DNA of 64,000 bases from Aurelia coerulea. Lineage: Eukaryota; Cnidaria; Scyphozoa; Semaeostomeae; Ulmaridae. Positions 10,854 through 22,612 of this stretch are shown one piece after another. How positions within the stretch are numbered: position 1 is the stretch's first letter; each line of letters starts with the position of its first letter. The stretch is from the NCBI GenBank assembly GCA_039566865.1, contig CM076943.1:29954663-30018662 (forward strand), in the 5' to 3' direction. Below the pieces are notes generated by a model. That model searched no databases and was not told where the DNA came from. It saw only the letters and a list, made by a program, of their open reading frames with translations. Position numbers and translations under genes: made by a program.

Positions 10854-13100
10854 CTACCTTAAGGCAGAGTAGTAAAATCCTTTTTTGGCATGTTCAGTTT
10901 TCAGCCTGGGGATCTGGAGATCCTTACAGTTCCTTGTTTCATAATTTGAGAATGCGGATCTATATTGGTACTTATCCCAAAGGCATTCCGGACTCAACTT
11001 GTTTAGAATCTTATATGCCATCACAGAACGATCAAATCGAATAAGATTTTCAACACTTAGCCAATTAGATGACCACTCGTCCTTTATGCGTGCATTTTCT
11101 ATTATTGAATGAGCCCTGTTATGCAGACGTTGGAGGGTATCTAATTTAGTTTTTGAGAGACTCCCCCAAATAACACTTGCATAGCGAAGATGACTTTCCA
11201 CGATTGCGTAGAATACACTACACAATTGTGATTGCGGTATGATATTTTTTAACTTTTTTAAGGCAGACAAACCACCGCAAACTTTGGACTTGACAGCTTT
11301 AAACTGTTCGTCCCATGTGAGACTTTCATCTATGATAACTCCGAGAGATTTGGACTTTGGTACCCGTTTAATTTCCATGTCGTTTAACAACAGAGCTCCC
11401 GAGATTTGAAGTGGCTTTATTCTACGGGGGTGACCAATTGTCATATATTCTGTTTTAATCGGGTCAGGACTTAATTTATTTAACTTCATCCACTCAGAGA
11501 GGTTGGTCAGTTCTTGCTGCGAATCAAGTACTAGACTTTCTATATCATCTGACGCGATCGTGATTTGTGTGTCATCGGCATAGAGACTGGCTTGTGAAAA
11601 TTCTAGGCACTTTTCAAAGTCGTTGAGATAAATAATGAAAAGGAGAGGACCAAGGCAAGAGCCCTGGGGTATGCCACAAGTAATATTTCTTATGTTTGAT
11701 CGGTGTCCATTAGCAGCACAATATTGTTTTCTCTCATTTAAATACGATTCCAACCAATCACCCGTGGATCCTCTAATACCATACGCACGAAGCTTTTTCA
11801 TAAGGACAGAATGGTCAACTGTATCGAAGGCTTTCTTGAGGTCCAAAAATAAGGTCAAATTAATTTTCCTAGAATCCATGTTTTCATACCAATAATCAGT
11901 GCTGCTGATTAAGGATGTTATGGTGGAGCATAACTTTTGAAAAGCTGATTGATTACAGGTAAGCTTTTTGTTCGCTTTAAGGAAATCAAATAACTGATCA
12001 TGCACTAGTCGTTCTAACATCCTAGAGAAAATCGAAATGACAGAAATCGGCCTATAATTGTTTGCATCATTTTTAGCGCCCGATTTAAAGATTGGAGTTA
12101 CTCTTGCTAATTTCCAGATATCGGGGAAAACACCATTCATCACTGAATCATTAAAAATTATTTTCAAGGGTTTTGCAATGAGGTCTTTCACATCTTTTAC
12201 GATGGTAATCGATACCTTATCAGGCCCTGATGCTTTTCCATTTTTTAGCTGATTAATTGCACTTACAATGTAATTTTCATCAACAGTTCTGAAAATCATG
12301 TTGTTTGATTCCGGTGTGATGTACTGAAGACAATCATCATCACTCCGAACCTCAATTTTTTGGGCAAGCTTAGGTCCTATAGAGATGAAATGATGATTAA
12401 ATGCCTCAAGAACATCAGGCTCCCTCGTTAAGCGTTTTCCATCGAATTCAAGACTCGAGGGGATATCTGAGTTAGTGTTTTTATCTAAGACTTTGTTTAT
12501 GGTCTTCCACATTTTTTTTGGATCTTTCTCGTTTTTTTTTTATTAGTCCGCTATAATAATCCTGAATGGCAATACGAATCTCTTTTGTTACTCGATTCCG
12601 AAGTTGCCTATATGTCGGCCACAGTTCCGGTTGCCCCTCAGCTAGCTGCTTCGCCTTATCACGTTCCTTCATCAGGCTCCTAAGAGAGGCAGAGAGCCAA
12701 GGTGCATATTCACTACGTACCCTTTTTTTGCGTAGTAGGGCATGGAGATTCAAGACTGATTCAAAAACATCCTGAAACGTGGCCGCCATACCGGCAGGAT
12801 CGCCTTCAAATGGGCTGAGTATGGTTTCCCAATCTATCTGTTGCATTTCCTCTCGGAAAAGCGATTTGTCATATTTTTTCATGCTGCGAGATTCAATAAA
12901 TTTTTTATTTCTTTTTTCTTCAATCTCCAAGCATTGATTCAACCAATCCCGTTTTAATAACATCGGCCTTTAAAATATACTTTGGGCAGGAGGTAGAGAA
13001 ATGATCTATTAGTGTTTTGCTTGTTTTTTGCTCTCCGGTCTCGGCTGTTGTGGTGGCAATTCTGGTATAATCTTTTATCTGATGAGGAGGGATTCCTGGA
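10854..13100 (-). pseudogene. LINE polyprotein, frameshifted and truncated at both ends
   Basis: Two overlapping minus-strand frames, 12963-12481 and 12512-10854, form one LINE polyprotein separated by a frameshift in the T-rich run at about 12,500-12,540. The endonuclease C-terminus (TLIDHF-type motif) can be followed upstream to about 13,100. The RT is complete through its core: RVTPIFKSG, NYRPISVIS, DLKKAFDTVDH, CGIPQGSCLGPLLFIIYLND and catalytic SLYADDTQI. The C-terminus stops at KKGFYYSALR, just before the usual WN-LP motif, so the 3' end is missing too. It is a dead copy. Confidence 0.85.
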
Positions 13101-13238
13101 TACCCAGCAGCAATAAAAACAAGAGCGGTAAAAAGTCATTTATACTAATCCAGGGGTGAAGGTAACACTGAAAAATTACCAGTCCAAAAAGGAAAAGTCT
13201 TGGGTGGTAGAGAAGGCGGAAGATCTCTTACAGGACAA

Positions 13239-13267
13239 CGATCATCATCATCATCATCATCATCAAT
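13239..13267. repeat. (ATC)n microsatellite
   Basis: About eight ATC units, followed by A/T-rich sequence. Confidence 0.9.
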
Positions 13268-13329
13268 AATTTATTTAATGTAGGCTAAGTAAAATAAAAA
13301 GAATAGCTAAATTACAGCTAATTTAGGCC

Positions 13330-13650
13330 TACTTTACAAAAATTTACAAAGTTTACAAATTAATTCCTAAAGCTAATCAATAAAAACATTTAGTGGATTA
13401 TATACAAGATAAAAGCATGCCTTCCCTACGAGGTACGGAGCGACGCCCACCTCCCAGAGAGACGGCGGACACACCGCGCGAGGGAACCCCCACACGCATA
13501 TCCTAAGCTGCGGTCGCCGCTAGGGAGCAATTCCCCAGTTCAACCGCAGCCCAGTGCCTGCATCGTGAAGGGGACCTCACATCCCGCACAGCACATCCCC
13601 CATCCCACCGGGAAGCAGCGCACCGCTCCCATCCTCGCGAGAAGGCCCAA
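13330..13650. repeat. GC-rich block of unknown origin
   Basis: From about 13,415 to 13,640 the sequence is strikingly GC-rich (CGACGCCCACCTCCC, GGTCGCCGCTAGGG) within very AT-rich surroundings. It has no open frame of note and no tRNA or rRNA signature I recognise. It lies between two LINE remnants, so it may be a LINE 3' UTR or a SINE body. Confidence 0.5.
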
Positions 13651-13660
13651 GAAATGTTTA

Positions 13661-14793
13661 TCATGTTAGAAACCCAACTCTTGGAATGTATGTTTTGCAG
13701 AGCCTACAGTTGCATTTTTCGCCATTCCAACATCTAATTCGTTTTTTGAAAATAGGAAGGGTGCTTGATCGTTTTATTTCGTGCGGTAAAAACTGCCAAA
13801 GTTTATTTCCAAGGTAGGCTATGGTCTCAACTCCAAAGGACGTGGTTCGCACCTTTGAAATTTGAGCGTCATTGCCATGCCTTAGGTTGCAGCTAATACC
13901 TCTCTCCATAAAAATATCTTTCATGAAAGGTGGATTTAGATCAGACTTTGTTTTAAAAATTTCCGTCATAAGCAACTGTCGGTTTCTTACATGGATGAAC
14001 AAGGGCAGATTTTGTAATACAATAGCACAAGTTGCTTTTGTTAACACCTCAATTCAAAACGATTAGTGATTGCAGACAAAAGAGATTCTCTCAACCAGCA
14101 ATTCAAAACAAACAAAGCCGCAAAAGTTTCTTTGAAACCCAAGTAGCTAGCTTGCTCGTTGTGCATTTCAGAAACTGTTTTTAAGGGCAAACATGAGCGT
14201 AGATCGAAAGAAGAAGGATGCATCTACACATCTGCCGCGGGCATTTTATTTGTTTAGTTCAAAAGCCGTTTAGGAGGCGATTCAATTCTCTTATTTTTTT
14301 GGGTGTTATCAAAACATTTACTGCTCAGCTTCTGGACCAAAAAAATAAAATGCCCGCGGCAGATGTGTAGATATATCCTTCTTCTTTCGATCTATGCTCA
14401 TGTTTGTTCTTAAAAATAATATCTGGAATGCACAGCGAGCGAGCTAGCTACCTAGATTTCAGAGAAAATTCTGCAGCTTTGTTTGTTTTGAATTACTGGT
14501 TGATAGAATTTCCTTTGTCTGTGATCGCTAATCGCTTTGAATTGAGGTGTCAACAAAAGCAACTCGTGCTATTGTATTACAAAATCTGTCCTTGTTACAT
14601 GGATGGGCACCGAATTGCTCTGTTCCAGGAGAGAACCAAAATCACTTCCGTGATCCTTGTACGCAATGCGCAGTGCCCTTTCGTGAACATGATTTATTCT
14701 ATGGTTTAAAGTTCTGTCATAAAACATCCAAACAAGTGGACAGTAGCTAAAGTGCGATAACACAAATGCTCTCATTAACGACTTCAAAGGCAT
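13661..14793 (-). pseudogene. LINE C-terminus split by a foldback insertion
   Basis: Minus-strand coding lies in two blocks, 14793-14606 (SYCPLVWMFYDRTLN, RALRIAYKDH) and 13988-13661 (RNRQLLMTEIFKTKSDLNP, YLGNKLWQFLP, CNCRLCKTYIP). This is the C-terminal region after the RT core, from a LINE family ending in a CxCxxC-type motif. The blocks are separated by the 599-bp element at 13998-14596. Removing it with one copy of its 9-bp target duplication leaves a continuous frame across the SVPIHV/RNRQLL join. The RT core and everything 5' is absent. A fragment of the same family lies at 24,177-24,600. Confidence 0.8.
13998..14596. mobile_element. Foldback element, 9-bp target duplication (Mutator-like MITE)
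   Basis: The element starts AACAAGGGCAG and ends, reverse-complemented, AACAAGGACAG. ACATGGATG (9 bp) stands directly outside both ends (13989-13997 and 14597-14605). The two arms are about 255 bp each and closely similar, leaving a spacer of about 90 bp (14253-14343) flanked by CTGCCGCGGGCA-type sequence. Long TIRs and a 9-bp duplication are classic for Mutator-like elements. It encodes no transposase. Confidence 0.8.
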
Positions 14794-15139
14794 CCAAGCA
14801 ACGTGCGTGGCGCGCGCAAGGGCACACCAGGATGCATCAGAAGGTGGTGATCAGCCAACTTGGAAAGGATTGGGGCCCTACCAAGTATTATCCCATAGTC
14901 AGATACAGTAGAATGAGTGAAAATAGAAGAGACAATGATATGAGCCACCCCATTGGCACCCCTGCGATGGAACGCTCTAACAATTACAGGGAAGGAACCC
15001 AAGAACCTGCAAATAGGAATACTCATTATGAAACTGCTGGCCAATACCCATCTGGGAGGCCAGGATCTGATGCGAGTCATCTGAAAGCCAGGGGAATGGT
15101 GTTCAAATTTGCAACATGGAATGTGAGGACAATGTTTAA

Positions 15140-16300
15140 GGTAACTCTGCTTTCCGCTCCAGTGCACAGCGAGATGCCGTTTCGCAAAACCACTCTCCTC
15201 AGAAAACAGTTAATTTCTCCAATATTATTCGGTCTATCGAAAAGCGGTAAAAAGGATGTTGTTCTGTATAATCTGGGCAATCGAAAGATGTATAAATCGC
15301 AATGTTCCCGTCAACCCTGATTTCGCAAATCGTAGTTCAGATCTTTTTGCTAATTTCAGAAAAGTGGGTTTATCTCCAAAACTACTCGAAAAAGTTTCGA
15401 TTTTTTTTCGCTCCATCACTAGCTAAGTAGTTGATCTACAACTTTGCCAAGTCTGATTGAAAAAGCTAGGCTAGATTTCCTGCAATCGAATTTTACATTT
15501 CTGTTTACTTTTCGACATCGAAGGGGAAAAGCGTTGGTCAACAGTTTAGCCCATGCAGAACGATTTGAACGCCCGTAGAATGTTTTTGCAAAAAAATTAG
15601 TTCTTGATCTAGATCTACGCTCATTGTGGACTCTAAAAATAAAATTGATAATCTGTGAATGCTTACGAAAGTCTCGAAAGACACCAAAAGCATGGTTTCG
15701 TGAAGTTGCTGGTAAAAATCAGTAATTTTTAATCAATAGATGCAAATGTTACTTTTACAAGCGCACTAAGGATTTCTTTTGAGACCTGCATATGGTATTC
15801 CCAAAAGATGACGTTCATTTTTTTTTCCAATGGAAAAACTTCTGAAAGTTATTTCCAGCCTGAGCTTTAGCAAGCATGCTTCATAGCATGGCAATCTGTT
15901 GACCAAGGTTTCTCCATTTTGCTGTCGAAAAGTAAACAGAAATACGAAATTCGATTGCAGGAAACCTAGCCTAGCTTTTTCAATCAGACTTGGCAAAGTT
16001 GTAGATCAACAACCTAGCTAAAGATGAAGCGAAAAAAAATCGAAAATTTTTCGAGTAGTTTTGGAGATAAATTCACTTTTCTGAAATTAGCAGAAAGATT
16101 TGAAATAGGATTTGCGAAACCAGGGTTGACGGAAACATTGCGACTTATACATCTTTCGATTGCCCAGTTTATACAGAACAACATCCTTTTTACCACTTTT
16201 CGATAGGCCGAATAATAGTGGAGAAATTAACTGTTTTCTGAGGAGAGTGGTTTTAAGAAACGGCATTTCGCTGTGCACTAGAGCGGAAAGCAGAGTTACC
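15140..16300. mobile_element. Foldback element in TTAA target
   Basis: It begins GGTAACTCTGCTTTCCGCTC and ends with the reverse complement, with TTAA directly outside both ends (15136-15139 and 16301-16304). The inverted arms extend about 400 bp each (left to about 15,545, right from about 15,895) with some divergence. Excision leaving one TTAA restores the host LINE frame (ATG TTT AAA GCA GG). TTAA targets are used by piggyBac and Kolobok. The GGTAAC termini differ from the Kolobok at 44,351, so it belongs to another family. No transposase is encoded. Confidence 0.8.
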
Positions 16301-17687
16301 TTAAAGCAGGAAAGCTTGATAACATTAGTAAAGAAATGAAGAATATGAACCTTGATGTCCTTGGAATAAGCGAAACGAGATGGACAGGAAGTGGAAAGAT
16401 AAAAGAAGGAGACTTCACTATTGTATATTCTGGAGGTGAAAAACATCAATATGGCGTCGGATGCTTCCTCTCGAAGAAAGTGGCGAACTCTATGATAGGC
16501 TTCTGGCCAATATCAGAAAGAGTTGTGATGGTTAAAATACAAGCAAAACCCTTCGACATCAACTTAATTCAAGTCTATGCCCCAACATCGGACCACAGTG
16601 ACAATGAGATAGAAGTTTTTTATGATGAAATTGAAGCCACTCTCAAATATACGAAGTCCAGTGAAATAACAATGTTGATGGGCGATTTCAATGCAAAGGT
16701 TGGAAATATGAAAGAATACCCCATAACTGGAAAATACGGCATTGGTGCTAGAAATGAAAGAGGGAATAGATTAGTGGAATTCTGTAAAGGCAAAGAACTA
16801 ATCATAATGAACACCATGTACCAACATCATGTCAGAAACCTATACACATGGAAGAGCCCTGGGGACATAGTGCACAACCAGATAGATTACATCATGATTA
16901 ACAACAGACATAGAAATTCTGTATTAAATGTTAAAACATATCCTGGAGCCGATGCTGGATCAGATCACAACCCAGTAGTGATGAAAATCAGAATGAAACT
17001 CAAACGTAAACCAAAGTCCAAGTACGAAGAGCAATACGATTGGAACATGCTGAAAGACGCACAGATTAGAGAAAAATATAATATCGAAGTTACAACAGAT
17101 TTCAAAGTCTTAATGTTGAAGAGCTGCAAAACCAAGAGGAAGAATGGAAAGGTGTGAAGACTGCTCTAACTGAAGCTGGGAAGAATACAGTGCCAGTTAA
17201 ACAGAGAAAAGCAAAACAAAGTTGGATGACGAACGAAATTCTAGACATGATGGATAAGAGAAAGCAGGCGAAGAATAATGATGTGCTTTATGCAGAAATT
17301 GATCGTGGAGGGGTACTTCGGGGTTTGCGGTATTGCGGTATCGGGGGTAAATTTTGTGCGGTATTGCGGTAATGATGGGAAAAACTTGCGGTATTGCGGT
17401 ATCGAGCTTTCACAGCGCGGTATGCGGTATTGTACGAAAACTAACATCCAAAATTCATGTAATGCCATTTTCCTGTTGAAGAACAAAGTACCTTCGATAG
17501 TACCTTGTACTATCTACCTTACAGAAGTTGAAGAACCAAGTACCTTGGTTGGGCCTATAGTGCTGCAAATCATTTTGACGATGTGAAGGTCGATTGGAGG
17601 TTCTCGTTTCGAAAATATTTTGCATGAATGGAGGATTTAGCTAGTTTACAGTTTTGAAAATCTCAATGCAGAGGTATCTAAGCCTAT

Positions 17688-18536
17688 TTACATGCATTGT
17701 GCATTTTTCTGATTAGTTCCAAGTAGTTCTTCATAAGAAGAATTATGGTCATCATAAAGAAATCGAAGTGCTCCCTCCTGTATTTTTTCGATCTTATCCA
17801 TAGATCTAGACGATGAGAAAAACCATACTAAAGGGCAGTAGTTAAAGTTAGAAAAGACAAAGCTTTGGACGAGTACCTTTTTCTCCGCAAAGCCAAGAAA
17901 TGATTTCAGTCGTTTCAGTACATTTAGCTGGGTGGCTGCTTTTTTGCAAAGATCAGATATGTGGAGGTCAAAGTTTAGTTTATGGTCGAGATTTACACCA
18001 AGCAACTTTACCGAAGCTTCAGATTTAATCTTTTTCCCTTGAATAGAAATACTATGCCCAGTGGTGTCCGATTGATCTTTTTTAACGAGAAGTGCGCGGA
18101 ATTTTTCTGGGTTAGCGATCATTTCATTTCGATCGAGCCATGTGAGAGCAATGCATGCCTCCTTTTCGAACACGTCAATTAGTTGTGGGAGACTATTGGA
18201 AAAATAAGATAAAGTATTATCATCTGCGTAATTGACAAGAGGTGCTTCTTTGATGAAATGAAACAGGTCATTGATATAGGAGTTGAAAAGAATAGGGCCT
18301 AAGACGGATCCTTGAGGAACCCCTGATAAAACAGATTTATAGTTGCTGCAAACATTGTTTATTCGAACCGATTGTCTGCGCCGTTTTAAATAGGAATAAA
18401 TAAAGACCAGAGAATTTGCATCGAAACGATACGCATAGAGTTTTGCTATAAGCAAATCATGCGGGATACAGTCGAAAGCTTTCGATAAATCCATCAATAT
18501 TGCTCCAACAGTGTAATCATTATCTAGTTTGGTCAT
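17688..18536 (-). pseudogene. LINE RT fragment inside the TIR element
   Basis: A clean 282-codon minus-strand frame encodes an RT core: DLSKAFDCIPHDLL, LSGVPQGSVLGPILFNSYIND, catalytic PLVNYADDNTLS, then NFNYCPLVWFFS and GALRFLYDDH. It starts inside the palm and ends abruptly after LLGTNQKN, so both ends are missing. The unbroken frame suggests a relatively young insertion, but it cannot be autonomous. Confidence 0.8.
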
Positions 18537-19440
18537 TATCTAGGTTGGACAACTATACGCCTATCACGGTAATTCCTGCTCTGTCAAAAGTTATCAGATC
18601 ATTTATAATCAACTGTCCCAGCACCTTGAATCGAACGGCCTGTTGTGCCCACATCAGTTTGGGTTTAGACAAGGGACATCTACGCAACATGCAGTGACCT
18701 TTCTGTCAGAAAAGTTTAGACAGATCGTTGAAAAAGGGCTACTTAGTGGTGCTGTCTATATTGACCTCCGTAAAGCCTTCGACACAGTACGTCATGCAAC
18801 CTTGCTGGAAAAATTGCAAAGTTATGGAATAGATGATGTGGAATTACAATGGATAGGTGATTATCTCTTTTATAGGAAACAATAAGAAATCTTTTGATAG
18901 CACCAGCTCATGCGAAGAAAACGTTATATGTGCTGTCCCACAAGGATCCATCCTGGGATCCCTTCTCTTAGGGCTGATAATCAACGACATCCATATTCCG
19001 CTCACTGATAGTCAGTGATGCTGGCATTATATTATATGCCGACGATACTGTTTTATATTATGGAAGAAAGAACTCAAATGAAATAGAACATTTACTTAAC
19101 AGTGAACTGCAAAAAGTTGCAGACTGGCTTGATGAAAATAAATTGTTCATTAACTTGAAAAAAGGTAAAACTGAATTTGTGCTGTATGGATCACATCAAA
19201 AGTTGCCCAAACGGCCAAACGTGGACATTAAAATCTACAATCAAACTATTCATGAGACAAAATCATCCAAGTACCTTGGTGTAGATTTGGATAACCATCT
19301 GAACCTTCATCGACATTTGGAAAATTTGTACAAAAAAGGTTCAGCCAGGGTAAACTTTTTATCTCGTATTCGCGAAAAAGTCATCCCTTATGTAGCAGAA
19401 TTGATATTCAAAACAATGATATTTTCTATGTATTCGTAAT
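18537..19440 (+). pseudogene. Second LINE RT fragment, degenerate
   Basis: On the plus strand, directly abutting the previous fragment tail-to-tail, broken frames read CPHQFGFRQGTSTQHAV, YIDLRKAFDTVRHATLL, then VPQGSILGS after a frameshift near 18,885 and a degraded catalytic YADDT region near 19,035-19,050. SSKYLGVDLDNHLN closes the core. Frameshifts and stops make it inactive. Confidence 0.75.
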
Positions 19441-20129
19441 TTCTGCCGTCAATGCAGTTTTACTGAAAGCACATCAATGAAACTTTTCCCGTCGTTCTCA
19501 CGTCACACTTTTGTCTGTAAAACGTCTAACTACGATCTGATAGACCAAACAACAAATTCTGAGAAGGAAAGTGGATTTAGGTCGGAATCAAACTGCTACA
19601 ACAGACCTGTATACTGTATTGACAGCGTTGTTTGTAGTTTTCCAGCGTTTGCGGTATTTTGCTATTTTTTGATGCGGTATTTGGTGTCCTTTTCGTGCGG
19701 TATTGCGGTATTGGGACCCCCGAAGTACCCCTCATCGTGATATCTCTAGAAAATGCAAACTAGCTAAAGAGAAATAGTGGAACAACAAATGCGATGATAT
19801 AGAAAGACTGGAAGCAATGAACAGACATCAAGAAATGCATGACAAAATCAAAGAAATAACGGGCACCAAAAAGAAATCTAAAGGCAGTGAATGCATTAAA
19901 GATAAAGAAGGAAATATGCTCTTCAATGAAAACGACATCAAGAAAAGATGGCAGGAATATGTATCTGAATTATTTGACGATGACAGAGATGATACCTATG
20001 ATATTATAACAAACGGAGAAGAAGCTGACATGTTAGAGTCAGAAATAACAAAAGCCATACGATGCATGAAAACAAGCAAATCCCATAAAATCAACACAGA
20101 GATGCTCAAAGCCTTAGATGAAGCTAACA

Positions 20130-22612
20130 TCTACATTAATTGATCATGTTGCAACAAACACGCCTGCAAATATTGTCGAATCCGGTGTCCTAAAAATTTC
20201 TCTTAGCGATCATTATTTAGTATTTTGTATTCGAAAATTTCAGGGCTTCATACAGCGTCAACCCAAACTTATCAGAAGTAGGAGAATGAAAAACTTTGAC
20301 CATGAAAGTTTTTTATCTGATCTTAGCCAAATTGACTGGGATGGTATTATACGTAATTGCGATAACGTCCATGATGCCGTTCAACAATGGTCTACAACTC
20401 TGTCTCTTGTCATTGAGATGCATGCCCCTTTGCAGGAAATGAGAGTATCTAACAAATACTCCCCATGGCTTAATAGCGATTTTAAAAAGCTTTCTCGTCA
20501 GAGGGACAGAATAAAAACTGCTGCCGTTAAACGCAAGTCAGCTATACTGATGGATGTGTACAGGCAACTGCGAAATAAAGCTAACATTCTCAACAAAACT
20601 CTCAAGCGAGAATATTTTTCCAAGAAGTTAGCTGCCTGTAAAGGTGACTTAAAGCAGTCATGGAAAACAATAAACCTCCTGTTGAATAAAAGATCTAAGA
20701 CTACCAATATTGATTCCCTAAAAGTGAACGAACAGGAGATAAAAACTGATGATGATATCGCTAACTCGATGAACAATTATTTCTGCAGTGTGGGAAAGAA
20801 TCTCAGTGACAAGATACCTGCTCAGGCCAATCCCCTTCCATCTCATCAATATGAAATATCAAATCCCTCGAATGGTAGAGAACCATTCAGATTCGCAGCC
20901 ATCGAAAAGAGGACCATCGAAAAGGCCTTAAATAAAATCAAGACCTCCCATGGGTCTGGTGTGGATAACATTTCTAGCTATTTCTTAAAAGTAGCCTTTC
21001 CTGTTATTTCAGATTCACTCTGTGATATTTTGAACCTTTCCATATCTTCTGGAGTTTTCCCTGACAGCTGGAAAGTTGCTAGAGTAGCTCCCATATTTAA
21101 GGAGGGACCATCTGATGAAAGATCAAACTACAGGCCAATATCTGTTCTACCAGCTGTTTCTAGATTATTTGAAAAACTCGTGTACGACCAATTATATAGA
21201 TATCTGGACGATAACAAGCTCATATGCTTACAACAGTCCGGCTTTCGCTCTTTACACTCTGTTGTCACTTGCCTTCTAAAATGCACGAATGACTGGTTCG
21301 TCAACATTGATAAAGGGAAATTTACAGCTATGATCTTCATTGACCTTAAGAAGGCGTTTGATACCGTTGATCATGGTATTCTTCTCGATAAGTTGAACTT
21401 CTATGGTATCAATGGCTTGGAACATGATTGGTTCCGGTCGTATTTGAATAACAGAAAGCAGTTTTGCAAAGTAAATGGCGTCTCTTCTGACATCAAAGAT
21501 ATTGATGTCGGAGTGCCGCAAGGTTCCTGTTTGGGACCACTTCTTTTTCTGCTTTATATAAATGATCTTCCCTTTGCACTGAAGAAGGCCGAGGCAAACA
21601 TGTATGCTGATGATACCATGATTTCCTATTCCTCCAAAAACTTGGAAGAAATGCACATGGTGTTAAATGCCGAACTTGTTGATATCGAGAAATGGCTTCA
21701 AGGTAATAAGCTATCCTTGAACGTTGTCAAAACACAGGCTATGATAGTTGGGTCAATGCAAAATGTAAATAAAATGGCAGTGCAGCCTGCTTTGTTACCT
21801 GTGTTTAACGTTGGTGGCACTGACATTGATTTAGTGAGCAAAGTAAAATACCTTGGTCTCCAAATAGACAACAGTCTAACGTGGAGGTGCCAAATTGAGA
21901 GTATAAAAGGGAAAGTTTCTCGAGCAATTGGCCTTTTGAAATACTGTAAAAACTTCGTATCTATGGAGACATTGAAGGACATTTATCGTAGTATTGTAGA
22001 ACCACATCTAAACTATTGCTGCTCCGTTTGGGGCTGTAGTGGTATTACTAGAATAGAGTCTCTACAAAAACTGCAAAACAGGGCTGCCCGAATCGTTACG
22101 GGTAGTCCTTATGATGCACCATCTGTGCCGTTACGCAAAGAACTAGGTTGGTTGTCCATCAAAGAAATGATTTTGAAAGAAACATCTACTATGATGTACA
22201 AATCTTTAAACGATCTAGCACCACAGTACATCAGTGATCTTTTCGTAAGACTGTCAGATTTCCACACTCGTGAGCTAAGAAACACTAAAAATGATCTTGC
22301 AGTACCGTTAATGAGAACAGTAAGTGGCCAAAAGGCATTCTCTTACCGTGGTACAAAAGTGTGGAACATGCTTAACGACAATATCAAAGAGGCTCCCTCG
22401 GTCTACTCTTTTAAATCAAGGTTGAGACAGTTGGGGTACGAAAATCTTTAATTTTGTACAGATATTTTTTGTATTCAGGTGTAAATTTTTATCTAATTTG
22501 CTTATATGTATTATATTAGGAACTTTACTTTTGACAGGGCCAAATTGTAAAACAATATTTATTGAATTTTGTACCCTGTATAAATATGTTTAAAATATGA
22601 AATATGAAACAC
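20130..22612 (+). mobile_element. L2/CR1-like LINE, 5'-truncated, long intact frame
   Basis: One frame stays open to the stop at 22449-22451, about 770 codons. It begins in the last part of the endonuclease (STLIDHV ... SLSDHYLVF). A linker (SPWLNSDFKKL) and a complete RT follow: NYRPISVLP, DLKKAFDTVDHGILL, GVPQGSCLGPLLFLLYIND, catalytic NMYADDTMISYS and the YRGTKVWNMLND tail. About 160 bp of 3' non-coding sequence end in ATATGAAATATGAAAC, the short-repeat tail typical of L2/CR1 LINEs. It sits inside the RTE element and is its youngest visitor by frame intactness. No clear target duplication is visible. Confidence 0.85.

Larger units (their letters stand above)
17308..19733. mobile_element. 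TIR element, 6-bp target duplication, GCGGTAT subterminal repeats
   Basis: The 16-bp ends GAGGGGTACTTCGGGG are inverted at the two termini. ATCGTG stands outside both (17302-17307 and 19734-19739). Deleting the element and one ATCGTG restores the surrounding RTE frame through IDRDISRKC. Just inside both ends are several GCGGTATT(GCGGTAT) repeats, in the same plus-strand orientation at left (17,325-17,440) and right (19,650-19,710). No transposase remains; the interior is occupied by two LINE fragments. The superfamily is not determined: subterminal repeats recall hAT, but the duplication is 6 bp, not 8. Confidence 0.75.

Noticed and set aside
10830..10860. A 3' inversion of the LINE at 10,854-13,100, because TGTGGAACTACCTTA also occurs at 4,100 in a LINE end
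   Set aside because: Only about 15 bp match exactly; too short to claim an inversion.
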